From: Hyphomicrobiales bacterium | GTDB lineage: Bacteria > Pseudomonadota > Alphaproteobacteria > Rhizobiales > JAJFHB01 | Assembly (NCBI GenBank): GCA_021775795.1 | Contig: JAJFHB010000372.1 | Span: forward strand, 1-11,197 | DNA: 11,197 nt | Direction of reading: 5' to 3' | Part shown: piece by piece, positions 1 through 7,613 of the stretch | How the letters are laid out: every line of letters begins with the position of its first letter | Position numbering within the stretch: position 1 is the stretch's first letter | Translations under genes and position numbers: made by a program | Notes under the pieces: model-generated | Database searches by the model: none | What the model was told of the DNA's origin: nothing | What the model saw: the letters and a program-made list of their open reading frames with translations, nothing else

Positions 1-2009
1 ACGAAGTCTGCAGCCGTTCGGCCAGCGTCGGCTGCACTAGACGGTGCTATTGAGGCGTGCGCGGTGGCAAGAGCCGGGGCATCATTGATGCCATCGCCGA
101 CCATAAGAAGTTTATGGCCAAGCGCTGACAGTTGCCTTAGATGCGCTGCCTTGGCCGCAGGATCGACGGCGGCCCGGCTTTGCGTAATGCCGGTCAATTC
201 TGCCATGCGGTCGACGGCTGCAAGGTGATCGCCGGAGAGGATTTCGATTTCCAGCTTGCGGCTTTGAAGTTTTGCCAGAGTTTCGATGACATCGGGCCGC
301 AATTCATCTTCAAAGCGAAATATGACCGGTGACTGGCCCTCGATTTGAAGGCAAAGTTCGAGGCGAGCATCCGCAGAAGAGTGCGCTTGCAGATTATCAG
401 TTACGCCACACCAGCTGCGGCTGCCGAGGCGGACCTCTCTGCCCTTGACGATGCCGGACAAGCCCGCACCGGGCTGTTCGTCGAATTCTTGAATTTCCTC
501 GGGCGCAATGCCTCTTGCGGCAGCGTAAGCAGTAATCGCCTTTGACAACGGGTGTTTGCTGTTGGACGCCAGTGCAGCCGCAATTGCCACATGGTCAACA
601 TCAATGAGTGCGGGCGAGACAAGCTGTGGAGCGCCAAGGGTGAGTGTGCCTGTCTTGTCGAACACCACATGATCAATTTCGGCCAGGCGTTCGAGTGCTT
701 CTCCATTCTTAACGACAATACCGTTGCGGAAGAGCTCCCCGCTGGCGGTGACCTGAACCACAGGTACCGCCAGGCCCAAGGCGCAGGGACAGGTGATGAT
801 AAGTACTGAAATGGCGATAAAGAGAGCGTGGTGCCAGTCACCAGTGATCCATAACCAGACTAGAAAGCTGGCAAGCGCTGTAAGGTGAACAATTGGCGCG
901 TAGAACTTTGCGGCAATGTCGGCGAGCCTGACGTAGCGGGCCTTGTGTTTCTCAGCCTCTTCCATGGTGTGGATGATGTCAGAGAGCAAAGTGCGGGAGC
1001 CGCATGCCTCGACCTGAACATCTATGGGAGCAGAGAGGTTGAGCGTGCCTTCATGCACAAATGCGCCGGGTCTGATTGTTTCCGGTGCGCTTTCGCCGGT
1101 CAGCATGGCGCGGTCCAGAGTGCTCAGCCCGCTCGTCACCATACCGTCAACCGGCAAACGCTTGCCGGCAGCAACGCGCACCAGGCAGCCATTCTCGAGC
1201 GAAGAAGTGGGCACGCGCGCAAGAGTGCCGTCGCTCTCCAGTCGCAGGGCGCTACGGCCTGACAGGCGCGTCAGTTGAGTTACAGCGTTGCGGGCGCGAG
1301 AGCGCATGACATGGTCGAGATAGCGTCCGATCAACAGGAAGAACAGCAGCATGACGGCGGCATCGAAAAAGACCTGTTCGCCATGGATCATTGTTTCGTA
1401 AAGGCTCATGCCACCAGCAAGCAACACTGCAATGGATATAGGTACATCCATGTTCAGCCGCTTTGCGGACAGAGCGGACCAGGCTGAACGGAAAAACGGG
1501 CGGCCGGAAAAAACGATCGCCGGCAAGGCAATGGCAGCTGAAATCCAATGGAACAATTCGCGTGTGGTATCAGCGGCGCCGGACCAGTTGGAAACCGAGA
1601 GGAGCATGACATTGGCAGCCGCAAAGCCTGCCACAGCCAAACACGTGAGAAGTTCTTTCGCTTTATGGTTTTCAGGTTGCCCGTTGTGCGCATCTTCACC
1701 TGAGAAGGGGTGAGCCTTGAAACCGAGTTTTTGCACGATGCCTGCAAGATCGTTTGCAAGACTGCTGTCGCCGAGCCATTCGACAGCCACACGCTTGGTC
1801 GACATGTTCACCCGGGATGTGGATACGTCTTTGTGTGCGTCCAAAGCATTTTCAATGCGTGAAATGCAGGCCGGGCAATGAATGTCGGGCACCGCAAGCT
1901 CAAGGCGGAATTTTCCCGGGGCGGTTTCTTCTGCCCAGAGATGAAACTCTCCATCGTCAGCGGTGGATCGAGCGGGCACAGGATCGGGAGCAGGGGCATG
2001 AGGTGGCAT
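1..2009 (-). CDS. ccoI: CcoI/FixI-type copper-translocating P1B ATPase (partial, 3' end off window)
   Basis: Inner-membrane P-type ATPase that exports copper towards assembly of the CuB site of cbb3 oxidase. The reading frame stays open from the ATG at 2009 to the left edge (669 codons); CcoI proteins usually have about 730-760 residues, so the last membrane segments and the stop lie outside. In order I read: one N-terminal HMA domain with C45-P-A-C48; hydrophobic segments near 118-140, 152-172, 189-207 and 212-230; the phosphatase-loop T304-G-E306; the metal-channel C407-P-C409 flanked by hydrophobic segments; the phosphorylation site D451-K-T-G-T; the nucleotide-binding H486-P487; and the hinge motif with D639 and D643 (GDGIND). 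All are intact and in one frame, so there is no frameshift. The start codon overlaps the ccoH stop by one base (TGATG), implying coupled translation. CPC plus its position after ccoGH separates it from a general CopA. ccoS would be expected next, beyond the edge. Confidence 0.95.
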   Translation of the reverse strand, partial: MPPHAPAPDPVPARSTADDGEFHLWAEETAPGKFRLELAVPDIHCPACISRIENALDAHKDVSTSRVNMSTKRVAVEWLGDSSLANDLAGIVQKLGFKAHPFSGEDAHNGQPENHKAKELLTCLAVAGFAAANVMLLSVSNWSGAADTTRELFHWISAAIALPAIVFSGRPFFRSAWSALSAKRLNMDVPISIAVLLAGGMSLYETMIHGEQVFFDAAVMLLFFLLIGRYLDHVMRSRARNAVTQLTRLSGRSALRLESDGTLARVPTSSLENGCLVRVAAGKRLPVDGMVTSGLSTLDRAMLTGESAPETIRPGAFVHEGTLNLSAPIDVQVEACGSRTLLSDIIHTMEEAEKHKARYVRLADIAAKFYAPIVHLTALASFLVWLWITGDWHHALFIAISVLIITCPCALGLAVPVVQVTASGELFRNGIVVKNGEALERLAEIDHVVFDKTGTLTLGAPQLVSPALIDVDHVAIAAALASNSKHPLSKAITAYAAARGIAPEEIQEFDEQPGAGLSGIVKGREVRLGSRSWCGVTDNLQAHSSADARLELCLQIEGQSPVIFRFEDELRPDVIETLAKLQSRKLEIEILSGDHLAAVDRMAELTGITQSRAAVDPAAKAAHLRQLSALGHKLLMVGDGINDAPALATAHASIAPSSAADAGRTAADF

Positions 2010-2527
2010 CACTGCCGATCCTCTGGCCCAATGTTCAGACGAAAGACCTGCTTGTAGGTTTCATCCTGCGAGCTTTGGGCCTCAATTTCCACGACCCACA
2101 TGCCGTCCGGTATCTGAACAAACACCTCGAAAGCCCCCGCTACGGTCGGGCGCAGATCCACATTGTGGTCTTCGTTTTCATGCACGGGCCGTTGCAGGGT
2201 TGCCGTGACAGTATCAATTGCAATTGTTTCCCCAGCGCTGTCGTGAAGCTCAAAGCTGAGTGTGCCTGCATCATAAGAAAGGGCGCTTGCCCAGCCCCGG
2301 TCTTCCTGTTGCTGGGCTGTGGCCAGATGCTCATTAAAATTCTGGCTTGCAACATAGGAGTTTTTCACAACGAGCCCGGTCCAGCTTCCGGCGGCAAAGT
2401 ATGCCAATGAAAGATTTGCCGTGATCACAACCAGGAAGAACCCGCAAATTGTCAGCAGCATGTGAAAGCCCGTGAATTCACGCGTCCTGACGTTCCCGTT
2501 CACCTTGCCCGTTCCTGGCATGATCAT
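2009..2527 (-). CDS. ccoH: CcoH/FixH cbb3 oxidase assembly protein
   Basis: Small membrane-anchored assembly factor of 172 residues, typical for FixH/CcoH, which is known to be needed for stable assembly of the cbb3 complex. It has a short charged N-terminus, one membrane helix at about 22-46, then a periplasmic domain. The family signature right after the helix is visible as SYVASQNFNE (57-66). The ATG at 2527 overlaps the ccoG stop as ATGA (2524-2527), and its own TGA shares a base with the ccoI ATG. A second ATG at 2521 would give a protein two residues shorter; the overlap favours 2527 but does not prove it. Its biochemical role in copper delivery or subunit joining is not settled in the family. 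Confidence 0.93.
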   Translation of the reverse strand: MIMPGTGKVNGNVRTREFTGFHMLLTICGFFLVVITANLSLAYFAAGSWTGLVVKNSYVASQNFNEHLATAQQQEDRGWASALSYDAGTLSFELHDSAGETIAIDTVTATLQRPVHENEDHNVDLRPTVAGAFEVFVQIPDGMWVVEIEAQSSQDETYKQVFRLNIGPEDRQ

Positions 2528-4008
2528 TCCTCCGGCGCGTGAAACAGAGCTTCATACTCGGCGTGTTCCTCGCCACCGATTTCCTTGACTGTGAATCGAA
2601 ATAACGTGCTCGTTCCGTCAAGGTAGTCTGGATAGGCCGTAACGAATATGCGCACTGATTTCTGGGCGTCCGGATCAACATCAATATCTGTGATGCGTGC
2701 GGCAGAAGCCGTGTCACCAGTGCGGGTCATGGTTGCGCCCTCAATGCCTTCGATCGCGAGACGGAAGCTGCGCGGCTGAGGTTCCATGTTGAGTATCTTG
2801 ATCGTGTAACCGTTTCGGATAGCCCCGTCACTGAGCTGGACAAATTGCGGATTACGATCATGAAGCACATTGATGTTCAGGCGGTCACGTGACAGAAGCA
2901 CAAACAACATGGCCAGACCGGCGAGGCCCCAAACGGCTGTGTAAATCAAGGTGCGCGGTCGGAACAACGCGCTCAGGTGCGTGTGTGCGGGTACTTCTTT
3001 GGTGCTGTTTTCATAATTCTCCAGGGTGTTGTAGGAAATCAGCCCGCGCGGGCGTCCGACTTTGTCCATAACCGAATTGCAGGCGTCTATGCATAGCGCG
3101 CAGGTGATGCATTCGAGCTGTTGGCCGTCACGAATGTCTATGCCCTGAGGGCAAACAGCAACACACAGGTTGCAGTCGATACAATCACCATAAGAGTTTT
3201 CCGGATTGCGCCGCCGCTGACCTTCCCGGGCGCGGTCTTCTCCGCGCCAGTCATTGTAGGTTACCACCAGAGAAGATTCGTCCAGCATGGCGGCCTGAAT
3301 GCGCGGCCAGGGGCACATGTAGGTGCAAACCTGCTCACGCATGAAGCCGCCGAAAATGTATGTTGTTGCGGTGAGGATCGCCACAGTACTGTAGGCAACA
3401 ACCGGCGCCTCCAGCGTAAAGAGATTGGGGAGGAGGGTTGGCGCATCGGCAAAGTAGAAGATCCAGGCACCGCCTGTTGCAATAGCAATCAGGATCCAGA
3501 TGGTGTGCTTGGCAAGCCGCTTGCGCAGCTTGTCGAATGTCCAGGCTCCATTATCGAGTTTCATCCGCGCATTGCGGTCGCCCTCAATCCAGCGCTCCAC
3601 CACGAGAAAGAGATCAACCCAGACAGTCTGCGGACAGGCGTAGCCGCACCAGGCGCGGCCAACGGTTGACGTTACGAGAAACAGGCCGATCCCGGCCATG
3701 ATGAGAAGCCCGGCAAGAAAGAAGAACTCCTGCGGCCAAATCTCGATGAAGAAGAAATAAAAACGCTGCGAGGCAAGATCCACCAGTACCGCCTGGTCCG
3801 GCGCATGATCTCCCCGGTCCCAGCGCAGCCAGGGTGTCACATAGTAGATGCCCAGGGTGATGGCCATGATCCACCATTTAAGCTGGCGGAAAGTTCCCGA
3901 CACGCGCTTGGGAAAAATCTTGACGCGCTTGGCATAGAGTGACCGGTTGTGTTTGGCGTTTACCGCATCAACATCAACGGGATCGACTGTGTTCAGGACC
4001 TCGACCAT
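2524..4008 (-). CDS. ccoG: CcoG/FixG membrane ferredoxin-like cbb3 assembly protein
   Basis: Polytopic membrane protein of 494 residues with two 4Fe-4S clusters. Family work links CcoG to reduction of copper for cbb3 assembly. Visible features: hydrophobic segments near 43-60, 84-114, 169-187 and 204-222; membrane-associated cysteine pairs C121-x3-C125-P and C228-x3-C232-P; a cytoplasmic 2x[4Fe-4S] ferredoxin module with C276-x2-C279-x2-C282-x3-C286-P and C300-x2-C303-x2-C306-x3-C310; a further helix near 352-370; and a C-terminal beta-rich (Ig-like, FixG_C) domain to the end. It starts 6 bp after the ccoP stop. The sequence before the ATG (AATAGGCCCAT) offers only a weak ribosome-binding site, so translation may rely on read-over from ccoP. 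The length is normal for the family and all cluster ligands are present. Confidence 0.95.
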   Translation of the reverse strand: MVEVLNTVDPVDVDAVNAKHNRSLYAKRVKIFPKRVSGTFRQLKWWIMAITLGIYYVTPWLRWDRGDHAPDQAVLVDLASQRFYFFFIEIWPQEFFFLAGLLIMAGIGLFLVTSTVGRAWCGYACPQTVWVDLFLVVERWIEGDRNARMKLDNGAWTFDKLRKRLAKHTIWILIAIATGGAWIFYFADAPTLLPNLFTLEAPVVAYSTVAILTATTYIFGGFMREQVCTYMCPWPRIQAAMLDESSLVVTYNDWRGEDRAREGQRRRNPENSYGDCIDCNLCVAVCPQGIDIRDGQQLECITCALCIDACNSVMDKVGRPRGLISYNTLENYENSTKEVPAHTHLSALFRPRTLIYTAVWGLAGLAMLFVLLSRDRLNINVLHDRNPQFVQLSDGAIRNGYTIKILNMEPQPRSFRLAIEGIEGATMTRTGDTASAARITDIDVDPDAQKSVRIFVTAYPDYLDGTSTLFRFTVKEIGGEEHAEYEALFHAPEE

Positions 4009-4014
4009 ATGGGC

Positions 4015-4884
4015 CTATTCGCCGCCTCCCAGTGAATGCACATAAACGGTCAGCTGTTTAATCGTGACGTCTTCGAGACGGTGCGCCCATGCGGGCATAA
4101 CGCCGTGGTTGGGCACCTGAATCTGGGCGCGGATGGAGGCGCGGTCACGGCTGTACAACCATATGGCATCATTGAGTGCTGGGGCGCCCAAGGCTGTGTC
4201 GCCACTGCCATTGTCACTGTGACAGACAGCGCAGTTTTCCACATAGAGTTCGGCGCCGCGTTCAGCCGCCGATGCATCATGCTCCTGAGTTGCAAGCGCA
4301 AGCACATGCTCTGAGATATCTGAAATTTCTTCGCGATTAAGAATGCCGTCTCTTCCAAAGGCCGGCATTTCGGAATAGCGGCTGTCGCTGTCATCGTCAA
4401 AACGCACACCATGAGCGATTGTCAGATAGATGTCGTCCAGGGTTCCGCCCCACAACCAGTCATCATCGTTGAGGTTGGGGTAACCGCTGGCACCAGCCGC
4501 GCCTGAGCCGTGACATTGAGAGCAATTTACGGCGAAGGCCGATGCGCCGCCGGCGAGAGCGAAGGAAAGCAGGTCGTCATTGGTGCGGATGTCTTCGAGC
4601 GGAAGAGCACCGATCTGCTCAATGTAGATCTGCTGTGCAGCTGCTGCCTCTTCCAACTGCGTGGCGACATTCGCGCGGCTGGAATAGCCAAGCAAACCCG
4701 GCGTTACGCTCGAAATGAGCGGCCAGGCCGGGTAAGCTATGCAATAGCCCACAGCCCAGACAATGGTGGCGTAGAATGTCCACAGCCACCAGCGTGGCAG
4801 GGGCGTGTTGAGCTCTTTGATGCCATCCCAGGCGTGGCCGGTGGTTTCCGTGCCGCTGTGTTCGTCGACTTCTTTTGTGGCCAT
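4015..4884 (-). CDS. ccoP: cbb3-type cytochrome c oxidase subunit III, dihaem cytochrome c
   Basis: Membrane-anchored dihaem c subunit (289 residues) that passes electrons from soluble or membrane cytochrome c to CcoO and the catalytic core. It has one N-terminal membrane helix at about 33-52 followed by the conserved YPAWPL, then two cytochrome c domains. Haem-binding CXXCH motifs lie at C121-S-Q-C124-H and C218-A-V-C221-H. Likely axial methionines are M173 (EMPAF) and M263 (VMPAW). I set the start at the ATG at 4884, not at the longer in-frame ATG at 4974. The later one lies 4 bp after the ccoQ stop and has GAGGA 8 nt upstream, while the earlier one would read through nearly all of ccoQ in another frame and add 30 residues unlike CcoP. 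Export of the haem domains and cytochrome c maturation (Ccm) are needed, but no ccm genes are in this window. Confidence 0.96.
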   Translation of the reverse strand: MATKEVDEHSGTETTGHAWDGIKELNTPLPRWWLWTFYATIVWAVGYCIAYPAWPLISSVTPGLLGYSSRANVATQLEEAAAAQQIYIEQIGALPLEDIRTNDDLLSFALAGGASAFAVNCSQCHGSGAAGASGYPNLNDDDWLWGGTLDDIYLTIAHGVRFDDDSDSRYSEMPAFGRDGILNREEISDISEHVLALATQEHDASAAERGAELYVENCAVCHSDNGSGDTALGAPALNDAIWLYSRDRASIRAQIQVPNHGVMPAWAHRLEDVTIKQLTVYVHSLGGGE

Positions 4885-4888
4885 CGGT

Positions 4889-5038
4889 TCAGTCCTCTTG
4901 CAGCGGTATCTTGGCATTGTCTTCGTATTTCCTGCGTGCACCAGGCCGCAGAACGAAGAGAACAATGCCGGCAAACAAAACGGTCAAAGCAAGCAGAACC
5001 CAGGTGTCTGCAAAATGTCTCAGGCTTTCATAATCCAT
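4889..5038 (-). CDS. ccoQ: cbb3-type oxidase small subunit CcoQ
   Basis: 49-residue membrane peptide, easily missed because of its size. It begins MDYESLRHFADTW, has one hydrophobic helix at about 13-31 and ends in a short basic/acidic cytoplasmic tail containing RRKYEDNAK. Size, single helix and position between ccoO and ccoP fit CcoQ, which stabilises the association of CcoP with CcoNO in known systems. It starts 4 bp after the ccoO stop, with GAGG inside the last codons of ccoO as a probable ribosome-binding site, and stops 4 bp before ccoP. The assignment rests mostly on context and topology, since CcoQ sequences are poorly conserved. Confidence 0.9.
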   Translation of the reverse strand: MDYESLRHFADTWVLLALTVLFAGIVLFVLRPGARRKYEDNAKIPLQED

Positions 5039-5042
5039 GGGC

Positions 5043-5771
5043 TTACCTCAGGTTTTCCTCAGCCTGATAGGCTGAAAAATCGACAAGGGTGCCCAGCATC
5101 TGCAGATAGGCAACAAGGGCATCCATTTCAGTGAGCCGCTCTGGATTGCCATCAAAATCCCGGATCTGCGCGCCTGGATAACGCTCGGCAACATCGAAGG
5201 CGCCGTCCGCTTCCGGATCAGCCTGTGCTTTCAGGTCAACGAGGGCGTTTTCAAGCATTTCATCTGAGTAGGGCACGCCGACGGCCTGATTTGCCTCCAG
5301 ATGACTGGCAATATTGTCGGTACGGATGTCGGTCTCAGCAAGAAATGAATAGGCCGGCATGATGGATTCGGGCACCACGGAGCGTGGATCAAGCAGGTGC
5401 TGCACGTGCCATTCATCCGAGTAGCGTCCGCCGACACGGGCCAGATCCGGACCGGTACGTTTGGAGCCCCATTGGAAGGGGTGATCGTACATGCTTTCTG
5501 CTGCCAGGCTGTAGTGACCATAGCGTTCAACTTCGTCACGGAACGGCCGGATCATCTGGCTGTGACAGGTGTAGCAACCTTCACGGATGTAGACGTTCCG
5601 GCCCTTGAGCTCGAGTGGCGAATAGGGGCGAACCCCTTCAACTTCCTCGATTGTATTTTCGAGGTAAAACAAAGGGGCGATTTCAACAATGCCGCCGATG
5701 CTGACCACCAAAAGGCTCAATACCATAAGCAAAGTGGCGTTTTTTTCGATGGGTGCGTGTGAGAATTTCAT
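5043..5771 (-). CDS. ccoO: cbb3-type cytochrome c oxidase subunit II, monohaem cytochrome c
   Basis: Monohaem c subunit of 242 residues that takes electrons from CcoP and gives them to CcoN. It has an N-terminal uncleaved membrane anchor at about 11-37 and a single haem site C66-Y-T-C69-H followed by SQMIRPF, a strongly conserved CcoO/FixO stretch. The likely axial ligand is M138 in ESIMPAYSF. Conserved [16 protein letters not shown] lies at about 107-122. Start: the ATG at 5771 has AGGGGAG (5779-5785) 7 nt upstream in the 14-bp gap after ccoN, a strong ribosome-binding site. Length is normal for the family and no residue expected for function is missing. Confidence 0.97.
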   Translation of the reverse strand: MKFSHAPIEKNATLLMVLSLLVVSIGGIVEIAPLFYLENTIEEVEGVRPYSPLELKGRNVYIREGCYTCHSQMIRPFRDEVERYGHYSLAAESMYDHPFQWGSKRTGPDLARVGGRYSDEWHVQHLLDPRSVVPESIMPAYSFLAETDIRTDNIASHLEANQAVGVPYSDEMLENALVDLKAQADPEADGAFDVAERYPGAQIRDFDGNPERLTEMDALVAYLQMLGTLVDFSAYQAEENLR

Positions 5772-5785
5772 GAGCTATCTCCCCT

Positions 5786-7396
5786 TCACGCTGCCGAAGC
5801 CGATGCCGCAGAGACACCAAGAGGTGCTTCGTCGCGCCGGTCGCCACGTATTGTACGCCAGATGTTGTAGACCATGATCACTGCACCTGCGAGATAGAGC
5901 ACGCCGCCGAGGCCGCGTATTACATAGAAGGGGTGCATTTCGGCGACCGATTCTGCGAACGAATACTCAAGGAAGCCAAGGGAATCGTAAGCCCGCCACA
6001 TAAGCCCCTGCATGATGCCTGAGACCCACATTGAAGAAGCATAAAGTACGATGCCCAGGGTTGCGGCCCAGAAGTGCCAGTTCACAAGTCTGTTTGAGAA
6101 CAGATCCTCACGGTGCCAGAGTTTTGGAACGAGGAAATAGATGGCGCCGAAAGAGACCATGCCGACCCAGCCCAAAGCCCCTGAGTGTACGTGGCCGATT
6201 GTCCAGTCCGTATAGTGACTGAGCGAGTTCACGGCCTTGATCGACATCACCGGCCCCTCGAACGTGCTCATGCCGTAAAAGGCAACAGAGATCATCAGCA
6301 TACGCAAAACAGGATCCGTGCGCAGCTTGTCCCAGGCGCCTGACAGGGTCATGAGCCCGTTGATCATGCCGCCCCAGCTGGGCATCCAAAGCATGATTGA
6401 AAACACCATGCCGAGTGTCTGTGCCCAATCGGGGAGAGCTGTGTAGTGCAAATGATGCGGGCCGGCCCAGATGTAGAGAAAGATCAGCGACCAGAAGTGA
6501 ATGATTGACAGCCTGTAGCTGTAAACCGGCCGGTTGGCACGCTTGGGCACGAAGTAATACATCATGCCCAGAAAGCCGGCAGTGAGGAAAAAGCCGACCG
6601 CATTGTGGCCATACCACCACTGCGTCAGGGCGTCCTGGACGCCGGAAAACAGGGAATAGCTCTTTACGCCCAGAAAGGAGACAGGCACCGCCAGGTTGTT
6701 GATAATGTGGAGCATGGCGATGGTGACGATGAACGCCAGGTAGAACCAGTTCGCCACATAAATGTGCGGCTCTTTTCGTTTGAACAAGGTCCCCAGAAAC
6801 ACTGCCAGGTAGACGACCCAGACGATGGTCAGCCACAAATCCACATACCATTCAGGTTCTGCATATTCACGACTCTGGGTTACGCCCAGAATGTAGCCGG
6901 TTGCGGCGAGCACGATGAAGAGCTGGTACCCCCAGAAGACGAACCAGGCCGCGTTGCCCAGCGCGAGACGGGCTCCGGTGGTACGCTGCACGATGTAGAA
7001 GCTCGTGCAGATCAGCGCATTGCCGCCAAAGGCAAAGACAACAGCGGATGTATGCAGGGGACGGAGACGGCCAAAAGTGGTCCAGGGAAGGTCCAGATTG
7101 AGAGCCGGATAGGCAAGCTGAAAGGCGATGATAACACCGACGGAAAACCCTGCCATGCCCCAGAACAGTGTCGCGATGGCCCCCGCCCTAACGACACCAT
7201 CAAGATATTTTTCCTGAACCGCTTCGTTTTCTCCCTGCAACGGCATTGTCCTAATACGCCAGACAATTGCGACAGCACAGGCGAGAACCACGATCCAGGC
7301 ATGGGCGGCAAACAGCGGATCATGCGACTTGGCCGCAAGGATCAGTGCAAAGAGTGCAGCAACTGCCATCGTGGCAATAAAAGCAACGTGTCTCAT
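5786..7396 (-). CDS. ccoN: cbb3-type cytochrome c oxidase subunit I (catalytic, haem b / haem b3-CuB)
   Basis: Catalytic subunit (536 residues, about 12-14 membrane helices) that reduces O2 to water and pumps protons. Ligands can be placed by pattern and spacing against characterised CcoN proteins: H115 (RPLHTSAV) and H404 for low-spin haem b; H402 for haem b3 (GHVHSG); H264 (WWYGHNAV), H314 and H315 (GPHHLHY) for CuB; and Y308 as the cross-linked tyrosine, six residues before H314. I chose the ATG at 7396 because GAGGGG (7400-7405) lies just upstream and the protein then begins with a normal first helix. A longer in-frame start at 7492 would add 32 non-conserved residues and run through the promoter region. 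It is the first gene of the cco operon. The likely regulatory input is the Fnr box at 7519-7532, 123 bp upstream. Confidence 0.97.
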   Translation of the reverse strand: MRHVAFIATMAVAALFALILAAKSHDPLFAAHAWIVVLACAVAIVWRIRTMPLQGENEAVQEKYLDGVVRAGAIATLFWGMAGFSVGVIIAFQLAYPALNLDLPWTTFGRLRPLHTSAVVFAFGGNALICTSFYIVQRTTGARLALGNAAWFVFWGYQLFIVLAATGYILGVTQSREYAEPEWYVDLWLTIVWVVYLAVFLGTLFKRKEPHIYVANWFYLAFIVTIAMLHIINNLAVPVSFLGVKSYSLFSGVQDALTQWWYGHNAVGFFLTAGFLGMMYYFVPKRANRPVYSYRLSIIHFWSLIFLYIWAGPHHLHYTALPDWAQTLGMVFSIMLWMPSWGGMINGLMTLSGAWDKLRTDPVLRMLMISVAFYGMSTFEGPVMSIKAVNSLSHYTDWTIGHVHSGALGWVGMVSFGAIYFLVPKLWHREDLFSNRLVNWHFWAATLGIVLYASSMWVSGIMQGLMWRAYDSLGFLEYSFAESVAEMHPFYVIRGLGGVLYLAGAVIMVYNIWRTIRGDRRDEAPLGVSAASASAA

Positions 7397-7399
7397 ATT

Positions 7400-7405
7400 C
7401 CCCTC
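7400..7405 (-). promoter_or_regulatory. Ribosome-binding site of ccoN
   Basis: GAGGGG on the minus strand, with its GAGG core 5 nt from the ATG at 7396. It decides the ccoN start against the longer frame beginning at 7492, which has no such site and would cover the promoter region. Confidence 0.7.
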
Positions 7406-7438
7406 ATCATCACGGGGCGCATTTACGGCGCACACCCA

Positions 7439-7447
7439 TAAATAGCA
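7439..7447 (-). promoter_or_regulatory. Possible extended -10 element for the cco operon
   Basis: On the minus strand TGC-TATTTA reads as a TGN-extended -10 element, but only three of six bases match TATAAT. If used, transcription would start near 7432 and the Fnr box centre would sit about 93 bp upstream, close to a class I activator position. No better -10 is present at the class II position (near 7491-7496 the minus strand reads CAATTT). Weak; given as a candidate only. Confidence 0.25.
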
Positions 7448-7450
7448 CGG

Positions 7451-7480
7451 ACGCGTCTTTGCGTGAACGCGTCTGTGTGA
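7451..7480. repeat. Imperfect tandem direct repeat upstream of ccoN
   Basis: ACGCGTCTTTGCGTGA (7451-7466) is followed directly by ACGCGTCTGTGTGA (7467-7480). The first eight bases are identical and the second copy lacks two bases. It lies between the Fnr box and the ccoN start, so it could be a site for a second regulator such as a response regulator dimer. No function is shown by the sequence alone. Confidence 0.5.
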
Positions 7481-7518
7481 ATTCCAAGCCAAATTGCCCT
7501 GTGACTTCTTAGCGTGCG

Positions 7519-7532
7519 TTGATCTGGATCAA
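7519..7532. promoter_or_regulatory. Perfect Fnr/FnrL/FixK box shared by ccoN and the hemerythrin gene
   Basis: TTGATCTGGATCAA matches the Fnr-family consensus TTGAT-N4-ATCAA in all ten defined bases. It lies 123 bp upstream of ccoN and 81 bp upstream of the hemerythrin gene, between the two divergent genes. The nearby Fnr-type regulator (8476-9216) carries the ExxSR recognition helix that reads TTGA half sites, so it is the obvious candidate to bind here. It is the only full match I found in the window's intergenic regions. Confidence 0.9.
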
Positions 7533-7554
7533 GGCCGGAGTTTGTCAGCGGCAA

Positions 7555-7560
7555 TATCTT
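7555..7560 (+). promoter_or_regulatory. Candidate -10 element of the hemerythrin gene, class II Fnr spacing
   Basis: TATCTT matches TATAAT at four of six positions. It lies 22 bp after the end of the Fnr box. With transcription starting at about 7567 it spans -12 to -7, and the Fnr box then covers -48 to -35, centred at -41.5, which is the standard class II Fnr-activated layout. The predicted leader would be about 47 nt. Inferred from spacing, not measured. Confidence 0.5.
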
Positions 7561-7613
7561 TCGTACCCGCGTCCGAACCCGGACCGGGATCAAGAGAACG
7601 TAGGAACTTTCCT

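Noticed and set aside
401..841. 146-codon minus-strand frame inside ccoI, which could suggest a frameshifted gene
   Set aside because: The true ccoI frame is open across the whole region and contains CPC, DKTGT, HP and GDGIND in one phase, so this is an out-of-frame shadow.
1754..2410. 218-codon plus-strand open frame over ccoI/ccoH
   Set aside because: It overlaps two well-supported minus-strand genes, has no domain and no clear start signal.
4885..4974. Longer ccoP start at 4974
   Set aside because: It overlaps ccoQ in another frame, and the extra 30 residues do not resemble a CcoP N-terminus; 4884 has its own ribosome-binding site.
6605..7441. 278-codon open frame antisense to ccoN on the plus strand
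   Set aside because: It lies wholly over ccoN, is polar and low in recognisable features, and looks like a shadow of the conserved membrane protein gene.
7397..7492. Longer ccoN start at 7492 adding 32 residues
   Set aside because: The added residues look unlike any CcoN N-terminus, there is no ribosome-binding site, and the frame would cover the promoter region; the ATG at 7396 has a good ribosome-binding site.
7494..7613. Longer hemerythrin start at 7494 adding 40 residues
   Set aside because: It would translate through the Fnr box and the -10 element, and 7614 has AGGAA at the right distance.
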